Assembly (NCBI RefSeq): GCF_023078475.1
Contig: NZ_CP095741.1
Location: 1,178,001 to 1,242,000 of the forward strand
DNA length: 64,000 nt
Source: Luteibacter aegosomaticola
GTDB taxonomy: Bacteria; Pseudomonadota; Gammaproteobacteria; Xanthomonadales; Rhodanobacteraceae
Direction: 5' to 3'
Within the stretch, counting starts at the first letter, position 1. Every line of letters begins with the position of its first letter. The notes under the pieces are model-generated. The model was not told the origin of the DNA and made no database searches. It saw only the letters and a list, made by a program, of their open reading frames with translations. Of this stretch, positions 1-7,956 are shown one piece after another. The position numbers were made by a program, and so were the translations under genes.

Positions 1-1127
1 ACGAAGGTCCGGCGCCGGGCATGGGCGAACTCGTGCAGACCGTCGCCATGACCATCGGCAAAGTGGTCCTCTTCGTCGCCGTCATGCTGATCATCGGTAA
101 GCGCGCCATTCCGTGGATGCTGCAGGCAGTGTCGGGTACCGGCTCGCGCGAGCTGTTCCGGCTCGCCGTGCTCGCCATTGCACTGGGCGTGGCGTTCGGC
201 GCTGCGCATCTGTTCGACGTGTCGTTCGAGCTGGGCGCGTTCTTCGCCGGCATGATGATGGGCGAGTCGAAACTCTCGCAGCAGGCGGCGGAAGAAACGC
301 TGCCGCTACGCGATGCGTTCGCGGTGCTGTTCTTCGTCTCGATCGGCATGCTGTTCAATCCGCACATCCTCATCTCGCAGCCGTGGCTCGTCCTTGCCGC
401 GTGCCTCATCATCATCGTCGGTAAGTCGGCCGCTGCGTTCTTCATCGTGCGGATGTTCGGCCGGCCGAAGAAGACCGCGCTGACCATCGCTACCAGCCTT
501 GCGCAGATCGGCGAGTTCTCCTTCATCCTGGCAGGCCTCGGCGTGTCGCTCGGCCTGCTCAGTGAAGAAGCGCGCGACATCCTGCTCGCCGCTGCCATCG
601 TTTCGATCCTGGTGAACCCCTTGCTGTTCGTCGCCCTCGATCGCTGGGTGGCGAAACACGATGCCGACGCGCCGGAAGAGCACCCGAACATGCGTGGCCA
701 CACGGTGCTCGTGGGCTTTGGCCGCGTCGGTCGTCGTGTGTTCGCGGAGCTGAGCGCGGCGGGGTCGCCCATCCTGGTGATCGAGACCGACGAAGACGCG
801 GTGCGCGATCTTCGCGAACAGGGCGGGGCGGATATCGTGATCGGCAACGCGGCCGCAGCACCGGTACTGGCCGAGGCCAACCTCAATTCGGCGCGTGCGC
901 TGATCGTCGCGGTGCCCGATCCGTTTGAAGGCGGCCAGGTCGTGCGTGCGGCGCGTGCCGTGCGTCCCGATCTGCCGATCGTAGCCCGCGCCCACTCACC
1001 CGAATGCGTGAGCCACCTGGCGGGCCTGGGTGCCAGCGAGGTGATCTATGGCGAGCAGGAACTGGCCCACAGCATGTTCGAAGCCGCTCAGCCCAAGGTC
1101 GCAGCCGCGGGGCACGGCGGTCACTGA
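1..1127 (+). CDS. ybaL: Cation:proton antiporter, YbaL/Kef type (CPA2), 5' end missing
   Basis: This is the C-terminal part of an inner-membrane monovalent cation:H+ antiporter. The frame is open from base 3 and the first in-frame ATG at 21 is inside the protein, so the gene begins upstream of the window. About 200 residues of hydrophobic helices (for example FELGAFFAGMMMGESKLS and IATSLAQIGEFSFILAGLG, typical of the CPA2 exchanger core) are followed by a cytosolic TrkA-N/RCK Rossmann domain starting near residue 224, counted from ATG 21. Its nucleotide-binding motif is VLVGFGRVGRRV, with a later acidic residue in VIETDEDAV. In this family the RCK domain binds a nucleotide and gates transport. 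The order of exchanger then one RCK domain, and the 'YGEQELAHSMFEAA' end, match YbaL better than KefB or KefC. Family is firm; the exact ion is not known. Confidence 0.85.
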   Translation, partial: EGPAPGMGELVQTVAMTIGKVVLFVAVMLIIGKRAIPWMLQAVSGTGSRELFRLAVLAIALGVAFGAAHLFDVSFELGAFFAGMMMGESKLSQQAAEETLPLRDAFAVLFFVSIGMLFNPHILISQPWLVLAACLIIIVGKSAAAFFIVRMFGRPKKTALTIATSLAQIGEFSFILAGLGVSLGLLSEEARDILLAAAIVSILVNPLLFVALDRWVAKHDADAPEEHPNMRGHTVLVGFGRVGRRVFAELSAAGSPILVIETDEDAVRDLREQGGADIVIGNAAAAPVLAEANLNSARALIVAVPDPFEGGQVVRAARAVRPDLPIVARAHSPECVSHLAGLGASEVIYGEQELAHSMFEAAQPKVAAAGHGGH

Positions 1128-1179
1128 GTGCGATCGACGCTAGGCCCGACGTGCTGTGCCCGGCGTAGCGCCAGGTGTT

Positions 1180-1917
1180 TCAGGCCTGGCGTGCCGCCGC
1201 GCTGGGCTGCAGGTTTTTCTCCGAATCGTTGATCATCGCCAGCATGGCGTCGCTCGCCGCCTTCGGGTCGCTATCGCGGATCGCGTGGAATGCCTGCTGG
1301 TGGTACGGCAGTGAGTATTTGAAATTCGCCGTCGTGCGCGCGGACAGCACGAAAAACGTGCCCAGCGCGGTTTCGATCACGGTAAAGAGCGATGAAAGTA
1401 ATTCATTGCCCGTGGCGCGCAGTACCGCATCGTGGAACTTCAGGTCGGCATCGGCCCACTCGTCGAGCGTGGTCGATGCTTCCATCAGGCCGAGCGCGGC
1501 TTCGATGCTCGCCAGTTGTTCCTCGCTGCGGTGACTCGCTGCGGCGGCCGCGGCGGCCGGTTCGATAATCTTGCGCATCTGCACCAGCTTGTGGACGAAG
1601 TCATCCGTCGGCATCGAGGCGCAACGCCACGCGAGCACGTCGGGGTCGAGCTGGTTCCAGTAGCGCTCGTCGAGCACGCGCGCGCCAACGCCCGAGCGGG
1701 ATTCGATGAGGCCCTTTGCCGACAACACTTTCAGCGCTTCGCGCAACGCGGTGCGGCTGACATGCAGGCTCTCCGCCAGTGTTTCCTCGCGGGGAAAGAT
1801 CTCGCCTGGCCGCACTTTGCCGCCGACAATGCGCTGTCCAAGCTCCTGCACGACATGGCCGTGCAGGTTGCGCGCCGTACCTGGTTTTTTCACTGAAGGC
1901 CGCCCTGTGACATGCAC
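1180..1917 (-). CDS. GntR-family transcriptional regulator, FadR/FCD subfamily
   Basis: This 245-residue regulator has an N-terminal winged helix-turn-helix (about residues 15-85; HVVQELGQRIVGGKVRPGE, then SLHVSRTALREALKVLSAKG) and a C-terminal all-helical FCD ligand domain (about 100-235) with the ADLKFHDAVLRATGN segment that usually supplies metal- or ligand-binding residues. FCD regulators of this DgoR/LgoR-like type sense sugar acids or other sugar-derived metabolites. The start is a GTG at 1915-1917 directly after an in-frame TAA, so no longer form is possible; there is no clear ribosome site. It is transcribed away from the arabinan-type locus and is the only regulator near it, so it probably controls that locus. 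A palindrome ends right at its start codon and suggests autoregulation. The ligand is unknown. Confidence 0.88.
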   Translation of the reverse strand: MHVTGRPSVKKPGTARNLHGHVVQELGQRIVGGKVRPGEIFPREETLAESLHVSRTALREALKVLSAKGLIESRSGVGARVLDERYWNQLDPDVLAWRCASMPTDDFVHKLVQMRKIIEPAAAAAAASHRSEEQLASIEAALGLMEASTTLDEWADADLKFHDAVLRATGNELLSSLFTVIETALGTFFVLSARTTANFKYSLPYHQQAFHAIRDSDPKAASDAMLAMINDSEKNLQPSAAARQA

Positions 1918-1918
1918 T

Positions 1919-1941
1919 TAGTCATATAAACGGACTATATG
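1919..1941. promoter_or_regulatory. Nested palindrome at the GntR gene start, candidate autoregulatory operator
   Basis: Two inverted repeats are interleaved here: TAGTC (1919-1923) with GACTA (1933-1937), and CATATA (1923-1928) with TATATG (1936-1941). The site lies immediately upstream of the GTG start of the GntR regulator on the minus strand, where bound protein would block initiation. Position and symmetry are seen; operator function is inferred. Confidence 0.5.
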
Positions 1942-2109
1942 CAGATCGGGACGAATACCGCCAGATGGTGGACGTCTTCCCGGCGAGTTTCGTAAGCGCC
2001 ATCGGTGCTTTTCGTGCGGCGCTGCGACAGGGAGGCCCGCGCATTACATCACCTAACGTCCCGCATCGACGAAAACGCGTCGCATTCTCCGAACTTTCTC
2101 ACTCAAACC

Positions 2110-2136
2110 TTCTTTTGCCGCAGTGCGGCAAAAGAA
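2110..2136. repeat. Perfect 27-bp palindrome in the GntR / glycosidase intergenic region
   Basis: A 13-bp arm (2110-2122) is repeated inverted at 2124-2136 around a single G at 2123; the core is TTGCCGCAGTGCGGCAA. As RNA it would carry U residues before the GC stem and A residues after it on either strand, which is the wrong polarity for an intrinsic terminator. An operator or leader hairpin is more likely. The rest of the 1942-2309 gap shows only the site at 2164-2174. Confidence 0.5.
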
Positions 2137-2163
2137 CCTAAGTAAAATCGGACACTTGCGACT

Positions 2164-2174
2164 TTGTAGGACAA
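2164..2174. promoter_or_regulatory. Candidate FadR-subfamily operator TTGT-N3-ACAA
   Basis: TTGTAGGACAA fits the FadR-subfamily consensus TNGTNNNACNA. It lies about 135 bp upstream of the first catabolic gene of the locus. The following bases (GGACAATATG) also resemble half of the palindrome at 1919-1941 (GGACTATATG, 9 of 10). This fits control of the locus by the neighbouring GntR protein but is unproven. Confidence 0.45.
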
Positions 2175-2309
2175 TATGTTTGACTGATGTTCCGCCGAGT
2201 CAGGCGGGTGTGGGGACAACACAAGCGACGAGCGGGTGACCTGTCAGGCCGCCCATGGGGAAGGCATGCCCGCGCTGACAAAAAGCGCGGCCATTGAGGG
2301 AAGGGCAGC

Positions 2310-3491
2310 ATGGCGAAGGCATGTTGGGCACAGGCAGTGGGGCTGGCGATCGCGCTGGTGGCGCCGATGGTTTCGGCGACTGACGCGGCGCGCTGGACGC
2401 CCGCCCAGGCGAACGCCTGGTACGCGAAGCAGGCATGGCCTGTCGGTAGCAACTACATCCCCGCCGATGCGATCAACCAGTTCGAGATGTGGCAGGCCGA
2501 TACCTTCGATGCCGCCCGTATCGACAAAGAGCTTGGCTGGGCCCAGAAGCTTGGCATGACCACCATGCGTGTGTTCCTGCACGACCAGCTCTGGCAGCAG
2601 GACGCCGCAGGCTTCAAGAAGCGCATCGATACCTTCCTTGCCATCGCCGCCCGTCACGGCATCAAGCCCGTGCTGGTCCTGTTCGATTCCTGCTGGGATC
2701 CCACGCCGAAGCTCGGCAAGCAGCACGCGCCGGTGCCGGGTGTGCACAACTCCGGCTGGGTTCAGGGCCCTGGCGTAGCGATGGACGATCCCAGCCAGTA
2801 TCCCCGGCTGAAGGACTACACCGTCGATATCGTCAAAACCTTCGCGAAGGATCCGCGCATCCTCGCGTGGGACGTGTGGAACGAACCGGATAACCCCGGC
2901 GGTGGCAACTACACCACCAACCCGAAGGACAAGTTTGATCGCGTCGCCCAGTTGCTGCCCCAGGTGTTCGATTGGGCGCGCAGTGCGGCACCCACGCAGC
3001 CACTCACCAGCGGCGTATGGCATGACGATAACTGGGCGCCGGGTGCGAAGCTCAACGCGGTGGAGACCACCCAGCTCGAGCGCTCCGACATCATCACTTT
3101 CCACAGCTACGACTGGCCGGAGACGTTCGTCTCCCGTGTCGCGCAGCTGAAGCCGTACGGCCGTCCGATGATCTGTACGGAATACATGGCCCGCGGCGCC
3201 GGTTCCACCATCGACGGCATCCTGCCGCTGGGCAAGAAGCTGGATGTCGGCATGATCCAGTGGGGTTTCGTCGAGGGGAAGACGCAGACCACCATGCCCT
3301 GGGATTCCTGGGACAAGCCTTACGTGACCAAGCCGCCCGTGCTCTGGTTCCACGACCTGCTGCATACCGACGGCACGCCGTACCGCCAGCGTGAAGTCGA
3401 GATTGTCCGCCTGCTTTCGACCTCGCCACGGGGTGTGGTGCCGCCAGACGCCGTGTCGTATCCGCTCCAAGCCGTCAAGAACGTTCGCTGA
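2310..3491 (+). CDS. Secreted clan GH-A glycosidase (GH5-like), often annotated 1,4-beta-xylanase or mannanase
   Basis: This is a 393-residue exported retaining glycosidase with a TIM-barrel fold. A Sec signal peptide (cleavage after about residue 23, ...PMVSA) precedes the catalytic domain. The acid/base glutamate is E192 in WDVWNEPDN, and the nucleophile is probably E291 in ICTEYMAR, about 100 residues later as is usual for clan GH-A. The ATG at 2310 is preceded by a purine-rich GAGGGAAGG ribosome site. It is the first gene of a co-directional group with a TonB receptor, a GH93-like enzyme and a GH43 enzyme, which suggests an endo- or side-chain activity on an arabinose-containing plant polymer. 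Family GH5 or a close relative is well supported; the substrate cannot be read from sequence. Confidence 0.8.
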   Translation: MAKACWAQAVGLAIALVAPMVSATDAARWTPAQANAWYAKQAWPVGSNYIPADAINQFEMWQADTFDAARIDKELGWAQKLGMTTMRVFLHDQLWQQDAAGFKKRIDTFLAIAARHGIKPVLVLFDSCWDPTPKLGKQHAPVPGVHNSGWVQGPGVAMDDPSQYPRLKDYTVDIVKTFAKDPRILAWDVWNEPDNPGGGNYTTNPKDKFDRVAQLLPQVFDWARSAAPTQPLTSGVWHDDNWAPGAKLNAVETTQLERSDIITFHSYDWPETFVSRVAQLKPYGRPMICTEYMARGAGSTIDGILPLGKKLDVGMIQWGFVEGKTQTTMPWDSWDKPYVTKPPVLWFHDLLHTDGTPYRQREVEIVRLLSTSPRGVVPPDAVSYPLQAVKNVR

Positions 3492-3517
3492 TACCTAATC
3501 TCTGAGGGGAGATTTCC

Positions 3518-6355
3518 ATGAAGCGCTTGTCCATCCCAACGACGCTGCTCGCGTCGATGATCGCTGCTGCCTTGTCGCCGGTGTACGCCGCCGACGCCCC
3601 GGCTGCTTCCACTGCCCAGGCACCCGCCGGTGTTGTCGCCCAGACCGCCACGCCCGCCCCGCAAACCACCGACCAGGCTGCCGACCAGGCGGCCGGTAAG
3701 GACGGCAAGAAGCCCGCCGCCACGGCGCAGCGCGATGCGGCCGCGAACGCGGTGAACCTTAATGGCGTGACCGTGCAGGCCCTGCGCGAGAGCCTTTCCA
3801 GCGCGCAGCAGATCAAGCAGGACTCGCGCATGGTCGTCGATTCGATCGTGGCGGAAGACGTGGGCAAGCTGCCCGACAACAGCGTGGCCGATGCGCTCCA
3901 GCGCATCACCGGTGTGCAGGTGGCGCAGGGCTTCCAGGGCGAAACCACCTCGGTGGTGATCCGCGGCCTGCCCAATGTGGCCACCACGCTTAACGGCCGC
4001 GAGATCTTCTCCGGCGTCGGCCGCGCCTTCGCGTTCCAGAACCTGCCGGCCACGGCGGTGAAGGCGCTGAACGTCTACAAGTCGAGCGAAGCCAGCATGA
4101 TCGACGGCGGCATCGCCGGCGTGGTCGACATGCAGCTGTACCGCCCGCTGGATTTCGACGGTTCGCGCGTCTCGGCGACCTTCAACGAAACCCATAGCCA
4201 TTACGCCGACAAGAACGACCCGCAGGGCAGCTTGCTGCTGAGCAACCGCTGGCACACCGATGCCGGTGAATTCGGCGCGCTGCTCAACGTAGGCGCGAGC
4301 GAGCAACACTACGACTACAACGCCGTCTGGGCCGACTATCCCAAGGTGCTGACGGGCGCCAACGGCGACCCGATCCGTTCCAGTGGCGGCGACCTGATCT
4401 CGGCACCGAACGGCTTCGGCGCCGACTACAACCTCGGCAAGCGCAAGCGCCAGGAAGCGAACTACGCGCTGCAGTGGAAGCCGAACGACAACACCGAGTT
4501 CTACGTGGAAGGCCTGTATGACTGGATGAACGACCAGTACAACCAGCCGTTCTTCTTCAGCTTCCCCACCGGTGCCATCGACCCGAGTTCGGTGACCGTC
4601 GGCAACAACTGCTACGCCAACCAGCAGACCGGCTCGGCCTATTACGGCCAGCGCATCTGCGATGCCACCAGCGCCACATGGAGCGGCAACAGCTACGCGG
4701 CGACTAGCACCCAGGCCCACCAGGAACGGGGCCACGATATCCAGAACTCGATCGGTGCGAAGTGGCATGAGGACAAGCTGAGCCTCTCCACGGATTTCTC
4801 GTGGAACTCTACCTCGTTCAACGAGCAGACCTTCATCATCGATACCTTCCTGAAGGGGCCGATCACGACGGTGTGGAGCGGTAACCAGGGCGATCACACC
4901 AACTGGGGCCTGGCCGGAAATCCCGAAACGAATCCGTCGAACTTCTACCTCAACGGCCTGTTCCAGACCTGGAATAACCAGAAGGCCAAGCAGTTCGCCT
5001 GGCGCGCCGACGGTAACTACGATTTTGCTGGCGATTTCTTCCAGTACGCGGATTTCGGCCTGCGCTATTCGAACCACAAGGCGCAGTACGTCGGCAGCGT
5101 GGAAATCTCCACGCCGCCGCCGGGTGGTACGGGTGACATCCCGGCCAATCCGAACCCGGCCAACCAGGTGGTCGCGCGCTTCCCGAGCGATTACTTCACG
5201 GCCATGCCCAGCACCTCGGCGCTGCCGACGAACTGGCTGACGGGTTCGTATAGCTACCTGACCAACAATGCCGACGCCCTGCGCGCGCTGTACGGCCTGC
5301 CGACCGGCCTGGCGCCCGAGAATCCGGGCCGTTACTACCAGATCAAGGAGCAGGCGATCGCCGGCTACCTGCAGGTGGCCTATGGCAACGATCTGTTCGG
5401 CATGCCGTTCGACGGCCTGATGGGTTTCCGCATGGAGCGCAACCTGCGTCGCCTGAATGCGTACTCCTATAACGCCGATACCAACATCTACACGCCGATC
5501 AGCGCCGGCACGAATGCGCCGGTGTACCTGCCGAATCTGAGCTTCAACCTGCACATGACCGACCAGCTGCAGTTGCGCCTGGTCGCGGCCAAGACCATCA
5601 CGTACCCGGACTTCGGCCAGCTGAATCCGTCGATCTCGCTGAACCCGCCGACGATCAATCGTGCCGGTGCGGCCGCCAGCGGTAACCCGAACCTCACGCC
5701 GATCAAGTCCACCAACTACGACGCCTCGCTGGAGTACTACTTCGGTCAGTCGAGCTATGTGAGCGCGAACGCGTTCTATCGCGACATCAAGGGCTACATC
5801 CAGAACTACGTGACGGACGTGACGATCGGCGGCCTGCCGTACCAGCTGTCGTCGCCGCAGAGTGCGGGTTCCGGCCACCTCGATGGTGCCGAAGTCGCCT
5901 ACCAGCAGTTCTTCGATTTCCTGCCGGGTGCGTTCAATGGCCTGGGCGTGCAGCTGAACTACACGTACATCGAAGGCAGCACGCGTTCGCCGCAGTACAT
6001 CGGTGGCCCGGTGGTGGCCGCGCCGCTGCAGAACGTGTCGAAGAACAACGGCAACGCCGTGCTGATGTATGAAAAGTACGGCGTGTCGGCTCGTCTCGCT
6101 TACAACTACCGCAGCCACTACATCGATGGCTTCAACGCGGTGAACGTCGCCGGTGTGAACGACTGGATCAAGCCCGCCAACCAGGTCGATTTCTCGCTGG
6201 CTTATGACTTCACCAAGAACCTGACGGGTGTGTTCAACGCCACCAATATCCTTGGCGCCAACCTGCACCAGTACTTCGGTGACGGCACCAGCCGCCCGCG
6301 CGATATCCGCTACCAGGATCGTAGCGTCGGCGTGGGTATCCGTCTCAAGCTCTGA
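3518..6355 (+). CDS. TonB-dependent receptor (oligosaccharide uptake type)
   Basis: This 945-residue outer-membrane beta-barrel is of the Xanthomonas/Caulobacter TonB receptor class used for plant oligosaccharides. A signal peptide (residues 1-24, MKRLSIPTTLLASMIAAALS) is followed by an Ala/Pro/Gln-rich linker of about 60 residues and the plug domain (about 100-220), with the typical VVDSIVAEDVGKLPDNSVADALQ and ...VVIRGLPN segments. The rest is the barrel, ending in GVGIRLKL with beta-strand character. The linker also contains the stretch AVNLNGVTVQALRESLSSAQ, in the place of the TonB box. An AGGGGA ribosome site precedes ATG 3518, 26 bp after the glycosidase. It probably imports fragments released by the first enzyme for the two downstream glycosidases. 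A strong terminator follows it. Confidence 0.92.
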   Translation: MKRLSIPTTLLASMIAAALSPVYAADAPAASTAQAPAGVVAQTATPAPQTTDQAADQAAGKDGKKPAATAQRDAAANAVNLNGVTVQALRESLSSAQQIKQDSRMVVDSIVAEDVGKLPDNSVADALQRITGVQVAQGFQGETTSVVIRGLPNVATTLNGREIFSGVGRAFAFQNLPATAVKALNVYKSSEASMIDGGIAGVVDMQLYRPLDFDGSRVSATFNETHSHYADKNDPQGSLLLSNRWHTDAGEFGALLNVGASEQHYDYNAVWADYPKVLTGANGDPIRSSGGDLISAPNGFGADYNLGKRKRQEANYALQWKPNDNTEFYVEGLYDWMNDQYNQPFFFSFPTGAIDPSSVTVGNNCYANQQTGSAYYGQRICDATSATWSGNSYAATSTQAHQERGHDIQNSIGAKWHEDKLSLSTDFSWNSTSFNEQTFIIDTFLKGPITTVWSGNQGDHTNWGLAGNPETNPSNFYLNGLFQTWNNQKAKQFAWRADGNYDFAGDFFQYADFGLRYSNHKAQYVGSVEISTPPPGGTGDIPANPNPANQVVARFPSDYFTAMPSTSALPTNWLTGSYSYLTNNADALRALYGLPTGLAPENPGRYYQIKEQAIAGYLQVAYGNDLFGMPFDGLMGFRMERNLRRLNAYSYNADTNIYTPISAGTNAPVYLPNLSFNLHMTDQLQLRLVAAKTITYPDFGQLNPSISLNPPTINRAGAAASGNPNLTPIKSTNYDASLEYYFGQSSYVSANAFYRDIKGYIQNYVTDVTIGGLPYQLSSPQSAGSGHLDGAEVAYQQFFDFLPGAFNGLGVQLNYTYIEGSTRSPQYIGGPVVAAPLQNVSKNNGNAVLMYEKYGVSARLAYNYRSHYIDGFNAVNVAGVNDWIKPANQVDFSLAYDFTKNLTGVFNATNILGANLHQYFGDGTSRPRDIRYQDRSVGVGIRLKL

Positions 6356-6369
6356 CGTTTTCTTCCCTG

Positions 6370-6408
6370 GCGTATCGGGCATTGCGTCCCGATACGCTTC
6401 TTTTTTTC
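6370..6408 (+). terminator. Intrinsic terminator between the TonB receptor and GH93-like genes
   Basis: A 10-bp stem, GCGTATCGGG (6370-6379) with CCCGATACGC (6388-6397), is followed by TTCTTTTTTTC. It stands inside an otherwise continuous gene group, only 19 bp before the next ATG, so it would lower expression of the downstream enzymes relative to the receptor unless read-through occurs. Confidence 0.9.
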
Positions 6409-6426
6409 ACGAGGGATAACACGATC

Positions 6427-7956
6427 ATGATGTCGTTCAAGCGCCACGCGCTCGCCCTGGCCCTGCTTTCCGTCACCACCGGTGCCTGCGCGGCGCCGGC
6501 CATGCCGGAGGTGGTCGGTACGCATCTCGCCGACGGTTCGGGTTATGTCACCGTCACGCCCATCGGCGAGGGCACCGACCGCCTGCTGATGGCATTCGAG
6601 CAGAAAGGCATGGCGGGTATCGCGCTGTGGCGTAGCGATGATGGTGGTGACCACTGGCAATCGGTGGGCAACGTCACCGACCAGGTGCACAAGGACCCGG
6701 CATGGCAGTTGCGCTGGCAGCCGCACCTGATGCGGATGCCGCGCGCCAGTGGCGGCCTGCCCGCGGGCACGTTGATTCTTTCGGCGAATGCCACAGGCAA
6801 TAACGCCGAGGGCAGGGTGTCGTCGGAGGATCTGCAGGTCTACGCCTCCACCGACCAGGGCGCGACGTGGCATTACCGCGGCTCGGTCATTCGTGGCGGC
6901 GGCAAACCCGAGGACAAGGACAACAAGGGAGTGTGGGAGACCAACATCCACATCCTCGATGATGGCCGCATGGTGGCGTATTACTCCACCGAGCAGCACA
7001 AGGCTGAAGGCTATAACCAGGCGCTCGGGCACAAGCTGTCCACCGACGGCGGCAAGACCTGGGGCAACGAAGTACTGGATGTGGCCATTCCGGGTGGCGT
7101 CGAGCGGCCAGGCATGGCCGTTGTCACGCGCCTCGGCGATGGCCGCTATGCCATGACCTACGAAAACATCGACGGCCCGAACAATGGCCAGGTGCACATC
7201 AAGTTCAGCCGCGATGGCCTCGACTGGGGTGATCCGCAACGGCATGGCCTGCCGGTGGCGACCGCTTCGGGCGCGTGGCCGTCGGCATGCCCTGTCGTGC
7301 AGTGGTTCCCGATCGGTGGCCCGGAGGGCACGCTGGTGATCTCCGCCGAGCGCGCGGGCGGTGGTGGCGATGAAGGTGGACGTTCGCTGTACTGGAACAA
7401 CGCTTCAGGTCGCGGGCCGTGGTGGGAAGCACCGGCTCCGGTGCAGAAGCGCACCGGCAACATCCACGCTGGCTGGACACAGGCGTTGATTCGCCGTGCG
7501 GATGGGCGTTTCCTGCATGTGACGACCTCGTCGTCGCCCACCGAGCCCACCTCCGAATGGGCGAATGAAGTGCTCTATCAATCGGCCGCGCTGGATTTCG
7601 AGCGGTTTGAAGCGGAAGACGCCGCGCGGGAAGGCAGTGTTGCCATCCCTGATCCGAAGGCGTCGAACGGGCGCAAGGCGCGGCTCGGTGCGGGCCGCGA
7701 TGGCCGGCTGACGTTTGACGTGAATACCGGGGCCGGTGAGCGCACGCTGCGCGTTCGCTTCCAGACCGTCGGCTTGCCGGGCGTGCCGGCGCTCGCCGTC
7801 AACGGCGCTCGCCAGCCAGCAGGTACAGTGCGCGATGACCATGATGGATGGTCGATGCTGGAGACGCGGGTGAAGCTGTTGCCAGGTAGCAACACCATCG
7901 ATATCGATGGCGGCGCGCACGTGCTGGATATCGATTTCCTGCAGGTGAGTCCCTGA
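6427..7956 (+). CDS. Sialidase-fold exo-glycosidase, probable GH93 exo-arabinanase, with C-terminal carbohydrate-binding-like domain
   Basis: This is a 509-residue exported enzyme. A signal peptide (about residues 1-22, ending TGACA) precedes a six-bladed beta-propeller with several Asp-box-like motifs (SDDGGDHWQSV, STDQGATWHY, STDGGKTWGN, SRDGLDW) and the segment YENIDGPNNGQVHIK. The last 130 residues (FERFEAEDAAREGSV onward) look like a CBM6/CBM35-type beta-sandwich. Asp-box propellers occur in sialidases and in GH93 exo-1,5-alpha-L-arabinanases. The adjacent GH43 gene and the lack of sialic acid genes favour GH93. ATG 6427 (followed by a second ATG at 6430) has GAGGGA 11 bases upstream. 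The next gene overlaps its stop in TGATG, so the two are probably translationally coupled. A sialidase activity cannot be excluded. Confidence 0.72.
   Translation: MMSFKRHALALALLSVTTGACAAPAMPEVVGTHLADGSGYVTVTPIGEGTDRLLMAFEQKGMAGIALWRSDDGGDHWQSVGNVTDQVHKDPAWQLRWQPHLMRMPRASGGLPAGTLILSANATGNNAEGRVSSEDLQVYASTDQGATWHYRGSVIRGGGKPEDKDNKGVWETNIHILDDGRMVAYYSTEQHKAEGYNQALGHKLSTDGGKTWGNEVLDVAIPGGVERPGMAVVTRLGDGRYAMTYENIDGPNNGQVHIKFSRDGLDWGDPQRHGLPVATASGAWPSACPVVQWFPIGGPEGTLVISAERAGGGGDEGGRSLYWNNASGRGPWWEAPAPVQKRTGNIHAGWTQALIRRADGRFLHVTTSSSPTEPTSEWANEVLYQSAALDFERFEAEDAAREGSVAIPDPKASNGRKARLGAGRDGRLTFDVNTGAGERTLRVRFQTVGLPGVPALAVNGARQPAGTVRDDHDGWSMLETRVKLLPGSNTIDIDGGAHVLDIDFLQVSP

Noticed and set aside
3320..6382. 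A 1020-codon open frame on the minus strand opposite the TonB receptor
   Set aside because: It is the antisense shadow of a high-GC gene; its product is Arg/Val-rich without a domain, and the plus strand has signal peptide, plug and barrel.
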